From CAZFZT01 sp964523675 (GTDB lineage Bacteria > Planctomycetota > Phycisphaerae > Phycisphaerales > SM1A02), in assembly GCA_964523675.1 (NCBI GenBank), contig CAZFZT010000052.1, forward strand, positions 1 to 24,072: a stretch of 24,072 bases of DNA. Direction: 5' to 3'. Each line of letters begins with the position of its first letter. Position 1 is the first letter of the stretch. Position numbers and translations under genes: made by a program. The notes beneath the pieces are model-generated. The model was not told the origin of the DNA, ran no database searches, and saw nothing but the letters and a program-made list of their open reading frames with translations. This document shows, one piece after another, positions 7,203 through 14,588 of the stretch.

Positions 7203-7949
7203 ATGGCGATACTGGTCTTCGAACATTCAGGTCGCACCGGCGTGCAACGGCTGGGTCGCACGCTGCGCGATCATGGACATCGTCTGCGAATCGTCCGAAT
7301 TCACGAGGGTGAACCCATTCCGGTCGATCTCGATGATGTCGATGGAATCGTCTCCTGTGGTGGGCCGCAATCATCCAACGACGATGCATTGCCATGGCTT
7401 GAGCCGCAGATGGCCCTCATGCGTGAAGCCCATGCGCTGCAGCTTCCGATCGTTGGCCTCTGCCTGGGTTCGCAGATCCTTGCGCGCGCTCTTGGCGGCT
7501 CAGTCGGGCGTCTCGAACCCGGACCGGAAATCAGCTGGCACGAGGTGCGTTTGACGCCCGTCGGCCGGGAAGATCCACTGCACGCGGGCATCGCATGGAG
7601 CTCAGTTCAACCACACTGGCATAATGAAGAGGTGAAGGAGTTACCGCCCGGAGCACGTCTGCTCGCTTCCTCGGATCGCTGCAAAGTGCAGGCATGGGCA
7701 CTCAACCTCCGCACCTACGGCTTTCAGTATCACCCGGAGATCGAAGCGGACACCATGGAAAACTTCATCGAGGATGAACCCGATGCATTGGTGCGTGCAG
7801 GCATCTCGCGCGAGGAACTCCGCCGCCAGACGCAGGAGCACTATCCTGCCTTTGCGCGTCTCTCTTCACGGCTCTTCGAGCAGATCACGTTGCTGCTGAT
7901 GCCGGTCGATCGCCGCTTCGCAGGTCTTGTGAAGGATTTGCATCATTGA
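7203..7949 (+). CDS. Class I glutamine amidotransferase (GMP synthase-like domain)
   Basis: A 248-aa stand-alone GATase-1 domain protein that hydrolyses glutamine to supply ammonia, or an unrelated hydrolase of the same fold. The nucleophile elbow is 'GLCLGSQ' with Cys87, the oxyanion strand 'GIVSCGGPQSSND' lies at 48-60, and His177 and Glu179 in 'YHPE' complete the catalytic triad. 'HWHNEEV' (about 138-144) is typical of GMP synthase-like amidotransferases. No synthetase domain is attached. The frame opens earlier (6996), but only the ATG at 7203 begins the family fold ('ILVFEHSG'). It is 16 nt upstream of mqnD's preferred start and surely co-transcribed with it. The ammonia acceptor is unknown; the family also includes gamma-glutamyl hydrolases and transferases. 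Confidence 0.92.
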   Translation: MAILVFEHSGRTGVQRLGRTLRDHGHRLRIVRIHEGEPIPVDLDDVDGIVSCGGPQSSNDDALPWLEPQMALMREAHALQLPIVGLCLGSQILARALGGSVGRLEPGPEISWHEVRLTPVGREDPLHAGIAWSSVQPHWHNEEVKELPPGARLLASSDRCKVQAWALNLRTYGFQYHPEIEADTMENFIEDEPDALVRAGISREELRRQTQEHYPAFARLSSRLFEQITLLLMPVDRRFAGLVKDLHH

Positions 7950-7965
7950 TGACGAGGTCATGGCG

Positions 7966-8883
7966 ATGCTAAGCCGACCGGTGTTGTCACTCGCTCATAG
8001 TCCCGATCCGGACGATGCGTTCATGTGGTGGCCGCTGTTCGAGCTAGAGGGCAGGGAGCCGCGCGTCATCTCGGAGCGCTTTCGTTACGCGCCGGTGACT
8101 GCCGACATCGAAACGCTCAATGAGCGATCCGAGACGGGCGACTACGAGATCACCGCGATCAGCTGCGCCCAGTACGCGCGTGTCGCAGAGCGTTATGTTC
8201 TGACTGCATGTGGATCGTCGATGGGCGATGCCTATGGACCGAAGCTGGTTGCAAGGTATTGCGCAACGCTCGAAGACCTGCGCAGCAGCAGGGCCACGAT
8301 TGCGGTGCCGGGCACGCGCACCTCTGCCTTCGCCGCATTGAACTTGCTCCTTGGTCCAGGAACCTTTCGATTCCAAGCAGTTCCCTTCGACCACATCATT
8401 GAAGCGGTGGCATCCGGGGACTTTGATGCCGGCGTCGTGATCCACGAAGGGCAACTCACCTTTGCAAGCGCGGGGCTTCACCTTGTGCAAGACCTCGGCA
8501 GTTGGTGGACGGGTCAAACCGGACTTCCTCTGCCGCTCGGAGTGAACGTCGTTCGACGCGATCTGGACGAGCTCTTCGGCGAGGGCTCACTCGACCAGAT
8601 TGCAGATGACCTGCTTCGCTCGGTTGAATATGCGATCGAGCATCGAACAGAAGGTGTTGAGTATGCCATGCACTTCGCGCGTGGGATGGAGACTTCCCTG
8701 GCTGATGAGTTCATCGGGCTGTACGTGAATCGCCTGACGCTGGACTTCGGCGAGCGCGGCCGGGCCGCTGTAGAGACGTTCTTCCGCGCATGCGCCCGAG
8801 CCGGCTTGATCGAACAAGCCCCCAACGTGGCCAGTGTCTCCGCCCGGAGACCGCGCACTCTCAACCAGTCTCTTCAGCCATAA
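7966..8883 (+). CDS. mqnD: 1,4-dihydroxy-6-naphthoate synthase (MqnD), futalosine pathway
   Basis: A 305-aa protein of the MqnA/MqnD periplasmic-binding-like family. MqnD cleaves cyclic dehypoxanthine futalosine to 1,4-dihydroxy-6-naphthoate in the futalosine route to menaquinone. The opening 'LAHSPDPDDAFMWWPLFE' is the MqnD signature, and 'VIHEGQLTFASAGLHLV' carries the conserved His/Glu region. 'WWTGQTGLPLPLG' also fits MqnD better than MqnA. Start choice: a GAGG at 7954-7957 sits 8 nt before the ATG at 7966 but only 2 nt before the ATG at 7960, so 7966 is preferred. The rest of the pathway (mqnA, B, C, E) is not in the window, which is common when these genes are scattered. It is in an operon with the amidotransferase. 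Confidence 0.9.
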   Translation: MLSRPVLSLAHSPDPDDAFMWWPLFELEGREPRVISERFRYAPVTADIETLNERSETGDYEITAISCAQYARVAERYVLTACGSSMGDAYGPKLVARYCATLEDLRSSRATIAVPGTRTSAFAALNLLLGPGTFRFQAVPFDHIIEAVASGDFDAGVVIHEGQLTFASAGLHLVQDLGSWWTGQTGLPLPLGVNVVRRDLDELFGEGSLDQIADDLLRSVEYAIEHRTEGVEYAMHFARGMETSLADEFIGLYVNRLTLDFGERGRAAVETFFRACARAGLIEQAPNVASVSARRPRTLNQSLQP

Positions 8884-8995
8884 GGAAGTGGCAAAGTCCC
8901 TAGCCAGAGCCCGATCAGCTGCAATCGCCCGATGAAGTATCGCCTTCTCCACCGCAAGGAAGCTGCCAATCTCTTGGAATTCCGCCGCTGCAAAG

Positions 8996-9025
8996 TTGCA
9001 TCGGGCTTCTCATTGAGAGTATCCT
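8996..9025 (+). promoter_or_regulatory. Candidate promoter for the ACT-domain gene
   Basis: TTGCAT (8996-9001) and TATCCT (9020-9025) are separated by 18 bp in the 269-bp gap after mqnD. It would give a leader of about 120 nt before the ATG at 9153. Both boxes match the sigma-70 consensus at 4 of 6 positions, so support is modest. Nothing else recognisable was found in this gap. Confidence 0.3.
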
Positions 9026-9152
9026 ATATGATCGGTTGCAACGCCAGTTACGAGTGCATTGGCGCTGGTGTGCCGCAACATGCCGCGGCTGGCCAGGACG
9101 CGGCTGGTGAAACGCCTGAGGAGTCGGCCTGACCTGCCTGAGCCCACCTTCC

Positions 9153-9623
9153 ATGACGCAGATGGTTCCACAACCTACCGCGCAAAGTTACTCGCCGCCC
9201 AGCGTGCGACAGTTCAGCGTGTTCCTCGACAATAAGGTCGGCAAGTTGCTCACATTGGTGCGGCTGTTTGATGAAGCACAGACGGTCCACATTTGCGCGT
9301 TCAGCGTGGTGGAGGCCTCGGACTACGCAGTCGTCAGGATCATTCCGAATAATGCAGACGCTGCCCGCGCGCTGCTGCGCGAGCATGGCGTTCCATACTC
9401 TGAACTCGATCTGCTCATCGTTGAGCTGACGCACGAGCATTCACTCACCAGCATGTGCCTGTACCTGCTCGGTGCTGAACTGAATATTCGCTTTGCGTAC
9501 CCGCTCATGCTCCGGCCCAATGGCACGCCGACGATCGCTCTCGCCGTGGACGACCAGCACCTGGCGGGGCAGATTCTGCGCAAGAAGGATTTCCGATTGC
9601 TCGGTGAAGAGGATCTGCCTTAG
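9153..9623 (+). CDS. Tandem ACT-domain protein
   Basis: A 156-aa cytoplasmic protein that appears to be two ACT domains and nothing else. The first (about residues 18-88) opens with 'VRQFSVFLDNKVGKLLTLVR' and has the beta-alpha-beta pattern with 'HICAFSVVEASDYAVVRII'. The second (about 92-155) is more divergent, with 'YLLGAELNIRFAYPLMLRP' and 'TIALAVDDQHLAGQILRKK'. ACT domains bind amino acids or other small ligands and regulate enzymes, and free-standing ones often act as sensors or regulatory partners. No enzyme partner is adjacent; the next gene, 5 nt downstream, is a methyltransferase and is probably co-transcribed. ATG 9153 is used; 9162 is also possible. No Shine-Dalgarno is clear. Confidence 0.8.
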   Translation: MTQMVPQPTAQSYSPPSVRQFSVFLDNKVGKLLTLVRLFDEAQTVHICAFSVVEASDYAVVRIIPNNADAARALLREHGVPYSELDLLIVELTHEHSLTSMCLYLLGAELNIRFAYPLMLRPNGTPTIALAVDDQHLAGQILRKKDFRLLGEEDLP

Positions 9624-9628
9624 TCCAC

Positions 9629-10396
9629 ATGCAGGCAGGTCCGCCCACCATGTACTTCGCCGGCCTCGCGCAGACCTATGCGCAGCATCGGCCGAGTTAC
9701 CCTGTCGCGGCGATTGATTTCATACTCGAAGGAATGCCCGTGCCGGTTCGCGCAGCAGACATCGGTTGCGGTACCGGCATCTCATCGCGGCTGCTTGCCG
9801 AAAATGGCGCGGCTGTGATCGGCATTGATCCGAATCAGGAAATGCTCGACGAGGCGCGATCCGCTGGAAGCGATCACCAGATCGAATACAAGGTCGGCCA
9901 GGCCGAACGATTGCCGCTGGATGATGCGAGCGTTGATCTCGTCCTGTGCGCGCAGTCCTTCCATTGGTTTGATCCACATGCAACGCTGCGCGAATTTCAT
10001 CGAGTTACGAAAGCCGGGAAATACAGCCGGGCCGCGCTCATGTGGAACTTACGCGATGAATCAGATCCGTTTACAGCCGGCTATGGCGGCGTTGTCAGAG
10101 CGGCGCAAGAAGACGCTGCCACGCGCGGCTTGATCGTCAATTCCGAGCGCGCCGGCGACATCACGCTCGGCGGTTACTTCATCAATCCGCGTACACGATC
10201 GTTTCCCAATCCGCAATCGCTTGATGAAGACGCACTGCTCGGCCGCATCCGCAGCGCATCATACTTCCCGAAAACCGGCCCACTGCGCGATGAACGCGAA
10301 GACACGCTGCGCACGCTTTTCAAAGAGCACCAACGCGACGGTCACGTCACGCTCATGCACCGCACCGAGGTGACCCTCGCCGATCGCGCTGGATAA
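9629..10396 (+). CDS. Class I SAM-dependent methyltransferase
   Basis: A 255-aa Rossmann-fold methyltransferase of the Methyltransf_11/UbiE-like type. Motif I is 'AADIGCGTGISSRLL' (about residues 42-56) followed by the acidic 'VIGIDPNQEML' that binds the SAM ribose. The next motifs are 'YKVGQAERLPLDDASVDLVL' and 'AQSFHWFDPHATLREFHRV'. The last is characteristic of a subgroup related to yeast trans-aconitate methyltransferase and small-molecule methyltransferases. The substrate cannot be read. It follows the ACT-domain gene by 5 nt. Start 9629 is likely; the ATG at 9650 (MYFAGLAQTY) fits the family's N-terminus equally well and has AGG about 10 nt upstream. Confidence 0.9.
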   Translation: MQAGPPTMYFAGLAQTYAQHRPSYPVAAIDFILEGMPVPVRAADIGCGTGISSRLLAENGAAVIGIDPNQEMLDEARSAGSDHQIEYKVGQAERLPLDDASVDLVLCAQSFHWFDPHATLREFHRVTKAGKYSRAALMWNLRDESDPFTAGYGGVVRAAQEDAATRGLIVNSERAGDITLGGYFINPRTRSFPNPQSLDEDALLGRIRSASYFPKTGPLRDEREDTLRTLFKEHQRDGHVTLMHRTEVTLADRAG

Positions 10397-10534
10397 CGCG
10401 CAACAGATACCCCGTTACCCTGATGCAAGAAAGCGCGCGATGCATTTCCATGTAAAATAGGGATGGTTCCTTCGTCCGACGACTGACGGCGGAGTAGAGA
10501 AGATAGAGACGCCGCGGCCTCGGTTTCGTGACAG

Positions 10535-10540
10535 TATCAT
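10535..10540 (+). promoter_or_regulatory. Candidate -10 box (TATCAT) of the thioredoxin-fold lipoprotein gene
   Basis: TATCAT matches the -10 consensus at 5 of 6 positions and ends 7 nt before the ATG at 10548. No Shine-Dalgarno is present between them. No -35 box was recognised. An alternative TAAAAT box lies further upstream at 10453-10458. Confidence 0.35.
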
Positions 10541-10547
10541 TCCCCTT

Positions 10548-11807
10548 ATGAAAATCACCATCATCGCTGCGGTGGTTTGCCTTATCGGCGGTTGCGCGCA
10601 GATGGAACGAGTGGCTTCGCCGCCAGAGCAGAATGGGCAACTTGAACTTGTCCGCGACATACTCGACCAGTGGAACGATGCGTGGTGGACGGAGGAATCG
10701 ACGGAGCGCATGCAGGAAGTCGCGCAGCGATCTGTGGAAGGGCTCCAACTTGATCAACTCGGGGGCGTCCACCTGGGCGTGTTGCTCAGCCATCACTCGA
10801 TGAGCGAATGGGCCGGCGTTCGTGAGGCGGCGTTGCAACGAATGAAGGAATTCCTCGATGACCCCGGCCCGGATGGCGCCGCTGCTGCTTCCTTTTTGCT
10901 CAGCGAACGGCTTCAGGTGGTTGGTGACGTCAACGACAAAGCACGCATTTATCGGAAGACCTTCCGCCACGGCGCCTTGCTGGAGGCGGTGCGACTTGGC
11001 GGGGCCTCCCGCATTCTGCAAAGGGCGATGCCTGATGATCCCGAGTTGCTTCGGCTGGTGGCGGAGGACATTCTCTCTCTTGAACGATTGCTCGTGCCGG
11101 AGACCGCTGAGGAACTTGCCTTTTCCTTTGATTGGTACTTCAGAACGCTCAACGCGATCGACGAGGCGGGGTATGACGTCGATGTGCAACGCCTTCGGCA
11201 GCGGATGGTTGAACTGGCACGCGGCGCACTTCCGAATATCACTTATCCGCGACGTCAGGAGTATCTCAGGAACGTCATCGCATTCCTGGACGGGGCCGCC
11301 GCGCGCGGCGAACTCGTAGGACATCCTGCGCCGCCGATTGAATTGATCTGGTCGAGTGACTCACGAATTTCTTCGTTGAACGACCTGCGCGGCCGTGTCG
11401 TCGTACTTGAGTTTTGGGCGACCTGGTGCGGCCCTTGCATCGCGAATATTCCGAAAATGCAGGGTCTGGTCAAGCGGTATGCAGAGGAGCCACTCACCGT
11501 GCTTGGCGTCTGTGAAGTGGAGCCGTACTTCGTTACAGCCGAGGCGGAAACAATCCGGGTCGGCGACGATACACAGCGGCTCTTCGAGTTGATGCGCGAG
11601 TACATGACAGACAAGGACATCACCTGGCCGATTGGGTTCATTAACCAAGTTGTACAGGCCGAGTTCGGCGTGCGCGGCATCCCGTCCATCGTGATTATTG
11701 ATGCGAACGGCGTGGTTCGGAATATCGGCCTGCATCCCGCGCAGGAGGAAGAACTGCGCGATCGTATCGATGCGCTGTTGGAAGAAATGCCGAGCAGCGC
11801 CAACTGA
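10548..11807 (+). CDS. TlpA-like thiol-disulfide oxidoreductase lipoprotein
   Basis: A 419-aa envelope lipoprotein with a C-terminal thioredoxin domain. The signal peptide ends in the lipobox 'LIGGC' with lipidated Cys16. Residues about 30-255 are an alpha-helical region without a family I recognise. The thioredoxin domain starts near residue 257: 'GHPAPPIEL' is the TlpA/AhpC-TSA entry, 'VVVLEFWATWCGPC' holds the redox-active Cys294 and Cys297, and 'FGVRGIPSIVIIDANG' supplies the cis-Pro loop. In planctomycetes such proteins are thought to reduce or handle thiols in the periplasm. It is monocistronic, with a -10 box directly before the ATG and a strong hairpin after the stop. Confidence 0.92.
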   Translation: MKITIIAAVVCLIGGCAQMERVASPPEQNGQLELVRDILDQWNDAWWTEESTERMQEVAQRSVEGLQLDQLGGVHLGVLLSHHSMSEWAGVREAALQRMKEFLDDPGPDGAAAASFLLSERLQVVGDVNDKARIYRKTFRHGALLEAVRLGGASRILQRAMPDDPELLRLVAEDILSLERLLVPETAEELAFSFDWYFRTLNAIDEAGYDVDVQRLRQRMVELARGALPNITYPRRQEYLRNVIAFLDGAAARGELVGHPAPPIELIWSSDSRISSLNDLRGRVVVLEFWATWCGPCIANIPKMQGLVKRYAEEPLTVLGVCEVEPYFVTAEAETIRVGDDTQRLFELMREYMTDKDITWPIGFINQVVQAEFGVRGIPSIVIIDANGVVRNIGLHPAQEEELRDRIDALLEEMPSSAN

Positions 11808-11845
11808 TCTGCTGCCTTGCAAGGATCGTGCCAAAGCAACAACAA

Positions 11846-11886
11846 CGCCGCCGGTCGGGCGCGTGTTGCGCGCCGAACCGGCGGCG
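11846..11886. terminator. Strong bidirectional terminator-like hairpin
   Basis: CGCCGCCGGT (11846-11855) pairs perfectly with ACCGGCGGCG (11877-11886), and GGCGCG (11858-11863) pairs with CGCGCC (11869-11874) around a 5-nt loop, with a 2x2 internal loop between. It lies between the convergent lipoprotein and dockerin-like genes. On the plus strand TTGTTTT follows about 13 nt later, so it is not a textbook U-tract terminator. Confidence 0.7.
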
Positions 11887-11926
11887 GGAAGTGGGCTTGT
11901 TTTCAGATTGAAAATCTCAGCGGCGA

Positions 11927-12679
11927 TCAGCCCCAGTTGCCGAGCAGCGCAAGCAGGTCGGGCACGCCGACTGAACCATCACCATCGAGATCGGCCGGGC
12001 AATTGTTCCCATCCGCGCATGTGCCCCATGCGCTGAGCAAGATCAACAGATCGGGTACACCGACCGAGCCGTCGCCGTCGAGGTCCGCCGGATTGCCCGG
12101 TTCTGCGGGCGTGCCGATCACCGTTACGGCCACGACCGCGCCGGTGCCAGCCGGGGACCACTCGCATTCGCCGCCGCCGAACATGTCGCACGTGGACATC
12201 CAGCCGTTGCCCGGATGCGCCCAGAGCCAGACTGCATTCTCGAGCGGCGGCGCTTCAGATTCAGCGACCAGCCAGTAGTCTTCGCCATCTTCCAGTTGCG
12301 GATGAAGCACCGATTCAAGAGTTTCCTGCACCGGCACCCAGCCGAGGGTGTTGACGTTGAACGTCCAAGATTCGAGAATCTCGTCGCTCGGAAAACTTCC
12401 TTCCTCCGTCACGAGATTCGTACGAAGCGTGAATGTAACCTCCGGCATTGTGGTTTCTGAATTGTTCATGAACCACGGATGAACGGAATCAAGGGTGTAG
12501 TTGCCATCGGCGGTGAATCGCGTGGCGACCGACTGCGTTGTGGAGACATCGAACCCCACAAGGCCGAAGAAACTGCCGAACGGATCCTCCGTCTCATAGA
12601 CAGAGTCAGCGTGGACTTGCGCAGCAGCGCCCGCGAGAATGAGGCAGGGCAGTACAAACGAAAATGTTGACTTCTTCAT
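11927..12679 (-). CDS. Secreted protein with two C-terminal dockerin-like repeats
   Basis: A 250-aa exported protein. Residues 1-24 form a Sec signal peptide ('STFSFVLPCLILAGAAAQVHA'-type core, cut after ADS or HA). Residues 25-185 are a beta-rich domain with a choice-anchor/concanavalin-like look ('VATRFTADGNYTLDSVHPWF'), family not recognised. The C-terminus has two dockerin-like repeats, each beginning 'PADLDGDGSVGVPDLL' (from about residues 197 and 228). Their Asp-x-Asp-Gly-Asp loop is a calcium-binding EF-hand-like motif. Such repeats are typical of secreted planctomycete proteins. A good Shine-Dalgarno (GAGAGG, 7 nt before the ATG at 12677-12679) fixes the start. Convergent with the lipoprotein gene. 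Confidence 0.88.
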   Translation of the reverse strand: MKKSTFSFVLPCLILAGAAAQVHADSVYETEDPFGSFFGLVGFDVSTTQSVATRFTADGNYTLDSVHPWFMNNSETTMPEVTFTLRTNLVTEEGSFPSDEILESWTFNVNTLGWVPVQETLESVLHPQLEDGEDYWLVAESEAPPLENAVWLWAHPGNGWMSTCDMFGGGECEWSPAGTGAVVAVTVIGTPAEPGNPADLDGDGSVGVPDLLILLSAWGTCADGNNCPADLDGDGSVGVPDLLALLGNWG

Positions 12680-12760
12680 GTTCGGACCTCTCTATTGGAT
12701 TGGATGGTTGTCGTTCTAGACGTTCTGCTTTCTGGTTTGTGATTGATTCAAGGCGTCGCA

Positions 12761-12874
12761 TCAGCCCCGGCCGGAGCCGGTGATTGCTGCAAACAGGCCA
12801 ACGGCGGCTGCGGCATGGAGCGCGTTCTGCTGCGCATGCACATGTGATGAGGTACTGGTCTGGTTGTTCTGCAT
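12761..12874 (-). CDS. Candidate small protein, 37 aa
   Basis: A short frame with the strongest Shine-Dalgarno-like signal in this part of the window: AGAAGGAA ends 7 nt before the ATG at 12872-12874. The peptide starts 'MQNNQTSTSSHVHAQQNALH' and continues with a short Ala-rich hydrophobic patch ('AAAAVGLFAAITG') before a Gly/Arg end. It matches no family I know. It is upstream of the dockerin-like gene on the same strand and has hairpins in its putative leader (12951-12995). It may be a real small protein or a leader peptide; the evidence is the ribosome-binding site and the open frame only. Confidence 0.4.
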   Translation of the reverse strand: MQNNQTSTSSHVHAQQNALHAAAAVGLFAAITGSGRG

Positions 12875-12950
12875 GGCGAGGTTCCTTCTCTGCGTGCGAT
12901 GGTTCGGGAGCTCTGGGAGTGGAGTTTCAGTCGTGCCCGTGCGTCGCCCC

Positions 12951-12995
12951 ATGGCGGGCACACCGCCATAGGCGGATGGCTATCCAACGGGATAG
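12951..12995. promoter_or_regulatory. Two adjacent perfect hairpins
   Basis: ATGGCGG (12951-12957) pairs with CCGCCAT (12963-12969) around GCACA. CTATCC (12980-12985) pairs with GGATAG (12990-12995) around AACG. They lie in the 510-bp gap between the dockerin-like gene and the uncharacterised gene at 13190, directly upstream of the candidate small protein gene on the minus strand. A TATCAT box (12999-13004, minus) could start a transcript carrying both hairpins in its leader. Confidence 0.4.
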
Positions 12996-13019
12996 AAGAT
13001 GATACGGCACACAGTCACA

Positions 13020-13077
13020 GAAGTTTCAGGGAAACTTCCGATTTGTTTCACCCAATGCATCGGTCTCGCCGTATAAT
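13020..13077 (+). promoter_or_regulatory. Operator-like palindrome and TATAAT box upstream of the 13190 gene
   Basis: GAAGTTTC (13020-13027) and GAAACTTC (13031-13038) are perfect 8-bp arms with a 3-nt spacer, centred at 13029. A perfect TATAAT follows at 13072-13077, without a convincing -35. The palindrome would lie about 55 bp upstream of the transcription start, a usual place for a regulator site. If the promoter is real, the leader to the ATG at 13190 is about 105 nt. Confidence 0.45.
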
Positions 13078-13189
13078 CCATCGAGTTTGCCGCTGATTGC
13101 CAAGGCGTAGCAGCAGAAAACGCCGATCTTGGGCCGTGAGCCCACCTTTCTCTTGCCCCCTCCATGGGCTCCAGAAGTTCTCGCCAATC

Positions 13190-14464
13190 ATGGCCATTCC
13201 ATATCGATTCCATCCGATCGCTTCCGATGCCGCTCCGGCCACCCCACTGAGCGGCTCGCTGGAGGGCAGGGTTGCAGTGATCGGGGCGGGCCTGTCAGCG
13301 GCATTCTCAGCGGTCATTGATGCAGTGCCGGCCGCCCCGCATGGCCCGGTCGGCCTCGCCCGCGCGCTCGGCCTCGACAAGGTGCTCACCAGCCGCCTCC
13401 TCAAAGCCGCCCGCCACCGCGACCCGATTGCGGTCACGCACCTCATGCCCGGCCCGGATCCGCTGCGCAAACTCCTGCGCGCTGCCCGCAAGGTCGGCGT
13501 CGAAACTGCGCTCATTCAACAGGCAGAAGCCGCAGTCGATTCCTTCGAAGCGCTCATTCGACATGAAGCGGGTGACCGCAGCGGCCTCGATGCGATCATC
13601 AGCACATGGCTGCCCGAAGCGCGCAAGCCGTTTGAACTTCGCCGCAAACAGTCCGCCTTCAAAGCGATGAGCCAGATCAAAGGCGCTGCTGCGGAAACGA
13701 ATCTTGCAACGGTGCTCATTCGACCTTCAGCGGACGGGGAGCGGCTCGACGTGGTATGGATTCTCGGATTGATCGGCTTGCAGCGACTGCGACCCGGCGC
13801 TGCGGTGCGGTTCACCTCGCGCCGCATGGGTGGCTCCTCGCCGCGCAGGCCGACCACGCTTGTCGGCAGGCCGGTCGAGGGTGAGCCGGAATCAGATGGC
13901 CTGCTGCTGCGCGAATACTCATCCGACCCGCCGCCGGACATCGTCGTTCGCAACTACGGCGAAGCCGTGCATTACCTGCTCGGCGGCGACGACTTCGGGC
14001 CGCGCTCCGCTGTCGATCTTGTCTTCGCCGAAGCGAACTTCAACGAGATCGAACGCTACGTTCCCAAAGGTAGCGGCCGCAAGGGCTACTTCTTCGCTGA
14101 AGTCAGCACGCCGGTCAAGTCGCTGCTCTTCGACGCCTATTTGCACAAGGATGTCTATCCCGCCGCGCCGCCGGAACTGCACATCTATGACACGGTTCTC
14201 GAAGGCGTCGCAAGTGTCAACGACCGGTCACGTGACATCGATCGTCTTGACCTTGCCGAGCGCATCGAAGACCTCGGGCCGTGCAACCTGCGAAGCGGCG
14301 GCTTTGCGCGTGCAGCCGATGTGCCGAACTACACGATGCTGCTGCGCGATGTGTTCACGCGCCTCGAATGGTCGCCGGACGAATTCCGCGGCCACCGCTG
14401 TCGCATCGAGTACCCCATCTACGGCTCCCAAGTCGCCATGGCCTTCACCGCGCCGGAGCGGTGA
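13190..14464 (+). CDS. Uncharacterised protein with N-terminal helix-turn-helix-like region
   Basis: A 424-aa soluble protein. Residues about 25-100 look like a winged or plain helix-turn-helix ('GPVGLARALGLDKVLTSRLL' at about 52-71), followed by 'THLMPGPDPLRKLLRAARKVG'. The rest (about 110-424) is a mixed alpha/beta region with 'LVFAEANFNEIERYVPKG' and 'PPELHIYDTVLEG', and I know no named domain for it. I recall similar proteins annotated as hypothetical in Phycisphaerae, so it may be a lineage-specific regulator whose large C-terminal domain senses a ligand. The ATG at 13190 (MAIPYRFHPIA) is preferred over a TTG at 13097, whose extra 31 residues are Arg/Ser-rich. There is no Shine-Dalgarno. 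It is monocistronic, ending before a REP-like pair. Confidence 0.75.
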   Translation: MAIPYRFHPIASDAAPATPLSGSLEGRVAVIGAGLSAAFSAVIDAVPAAPHGPVGLARALGLDKVLTSRLLKAARHRDPIAVTHLMPGPDPLRKLLRAARKVGVETALIQQAEAAVDSFEALIRHEAGDRSGLDAIISTWLPEARKPFELRRKQSAFKAMSQIKGAAAETNLATVLIRPSADGERLDVVWILGLIGLQRLRPGAAVRFTSRRMGGSSPRRPTTLVGRPVEGEPESDGLLLREYSSDPPPDIVVRNYGEAVHYLLGGDDFGPRSAVDLVFAEANFNEIERYVPKGSGRKGYFFAEVSTPVKSLLFDAYLHKDVYPAAPPELHIYDTVLEGVASVNDRSRDIDRLDLAERIEDLGPCNLRSGGFARAADVPNYTMLLRDVFTRLEWSPDEFRGHRCRIEYPIYGSQVAMAFTAPER

Positions 14465-14498
14465 GGGCGGCGGGCGAAGAAGAGCGTTGAGGTACCAG

Positions 14499-14584
14499 AT
14501 AGCCCGGCCTTTAGGCCGGGTGCGTTTTGCGCAATCGAGGAGGTAAGAACTCGCCGCGTTTACCCCGGCCAAGGCCGGGGCTAT
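14499..14584. repeat. Pair of oppositely oriented REP-like hairpins
   Basis: Copy 1 (14499-14521, plus) has CCCGGCC and GGCCGGG around TTTA. Copy 2 (14561-14584, minus) has CCCCGGCC and GGCCGGGG around a 2-nt loop. Both read ATAGCCC(C)GGCCTT...GGCCGGG on their own strand, so they are two copies of one element in inverted orientation, about 40 bp apart. They fill the gap between convergent genes and could act as a bidirectional terminator or mRNA stabiliser. Confidence 0.75.
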
Positions 14585-14588
14585 GTGG

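Noticed and set aside
8932..9132. 66-codon plus-strand frame between mqnD and the ACT-domain gene
   Set aside because: No ribosome-binding site and no family resemblance; the region is better read as intergenic with a possible promoter.
10353..11324. 323-codon minus-strand frame opposite the thioredoxin-fold lipoprotein gene
   Set aside because: Antisense shadow of a well-supported gene; no domain or signal peptide is visible.
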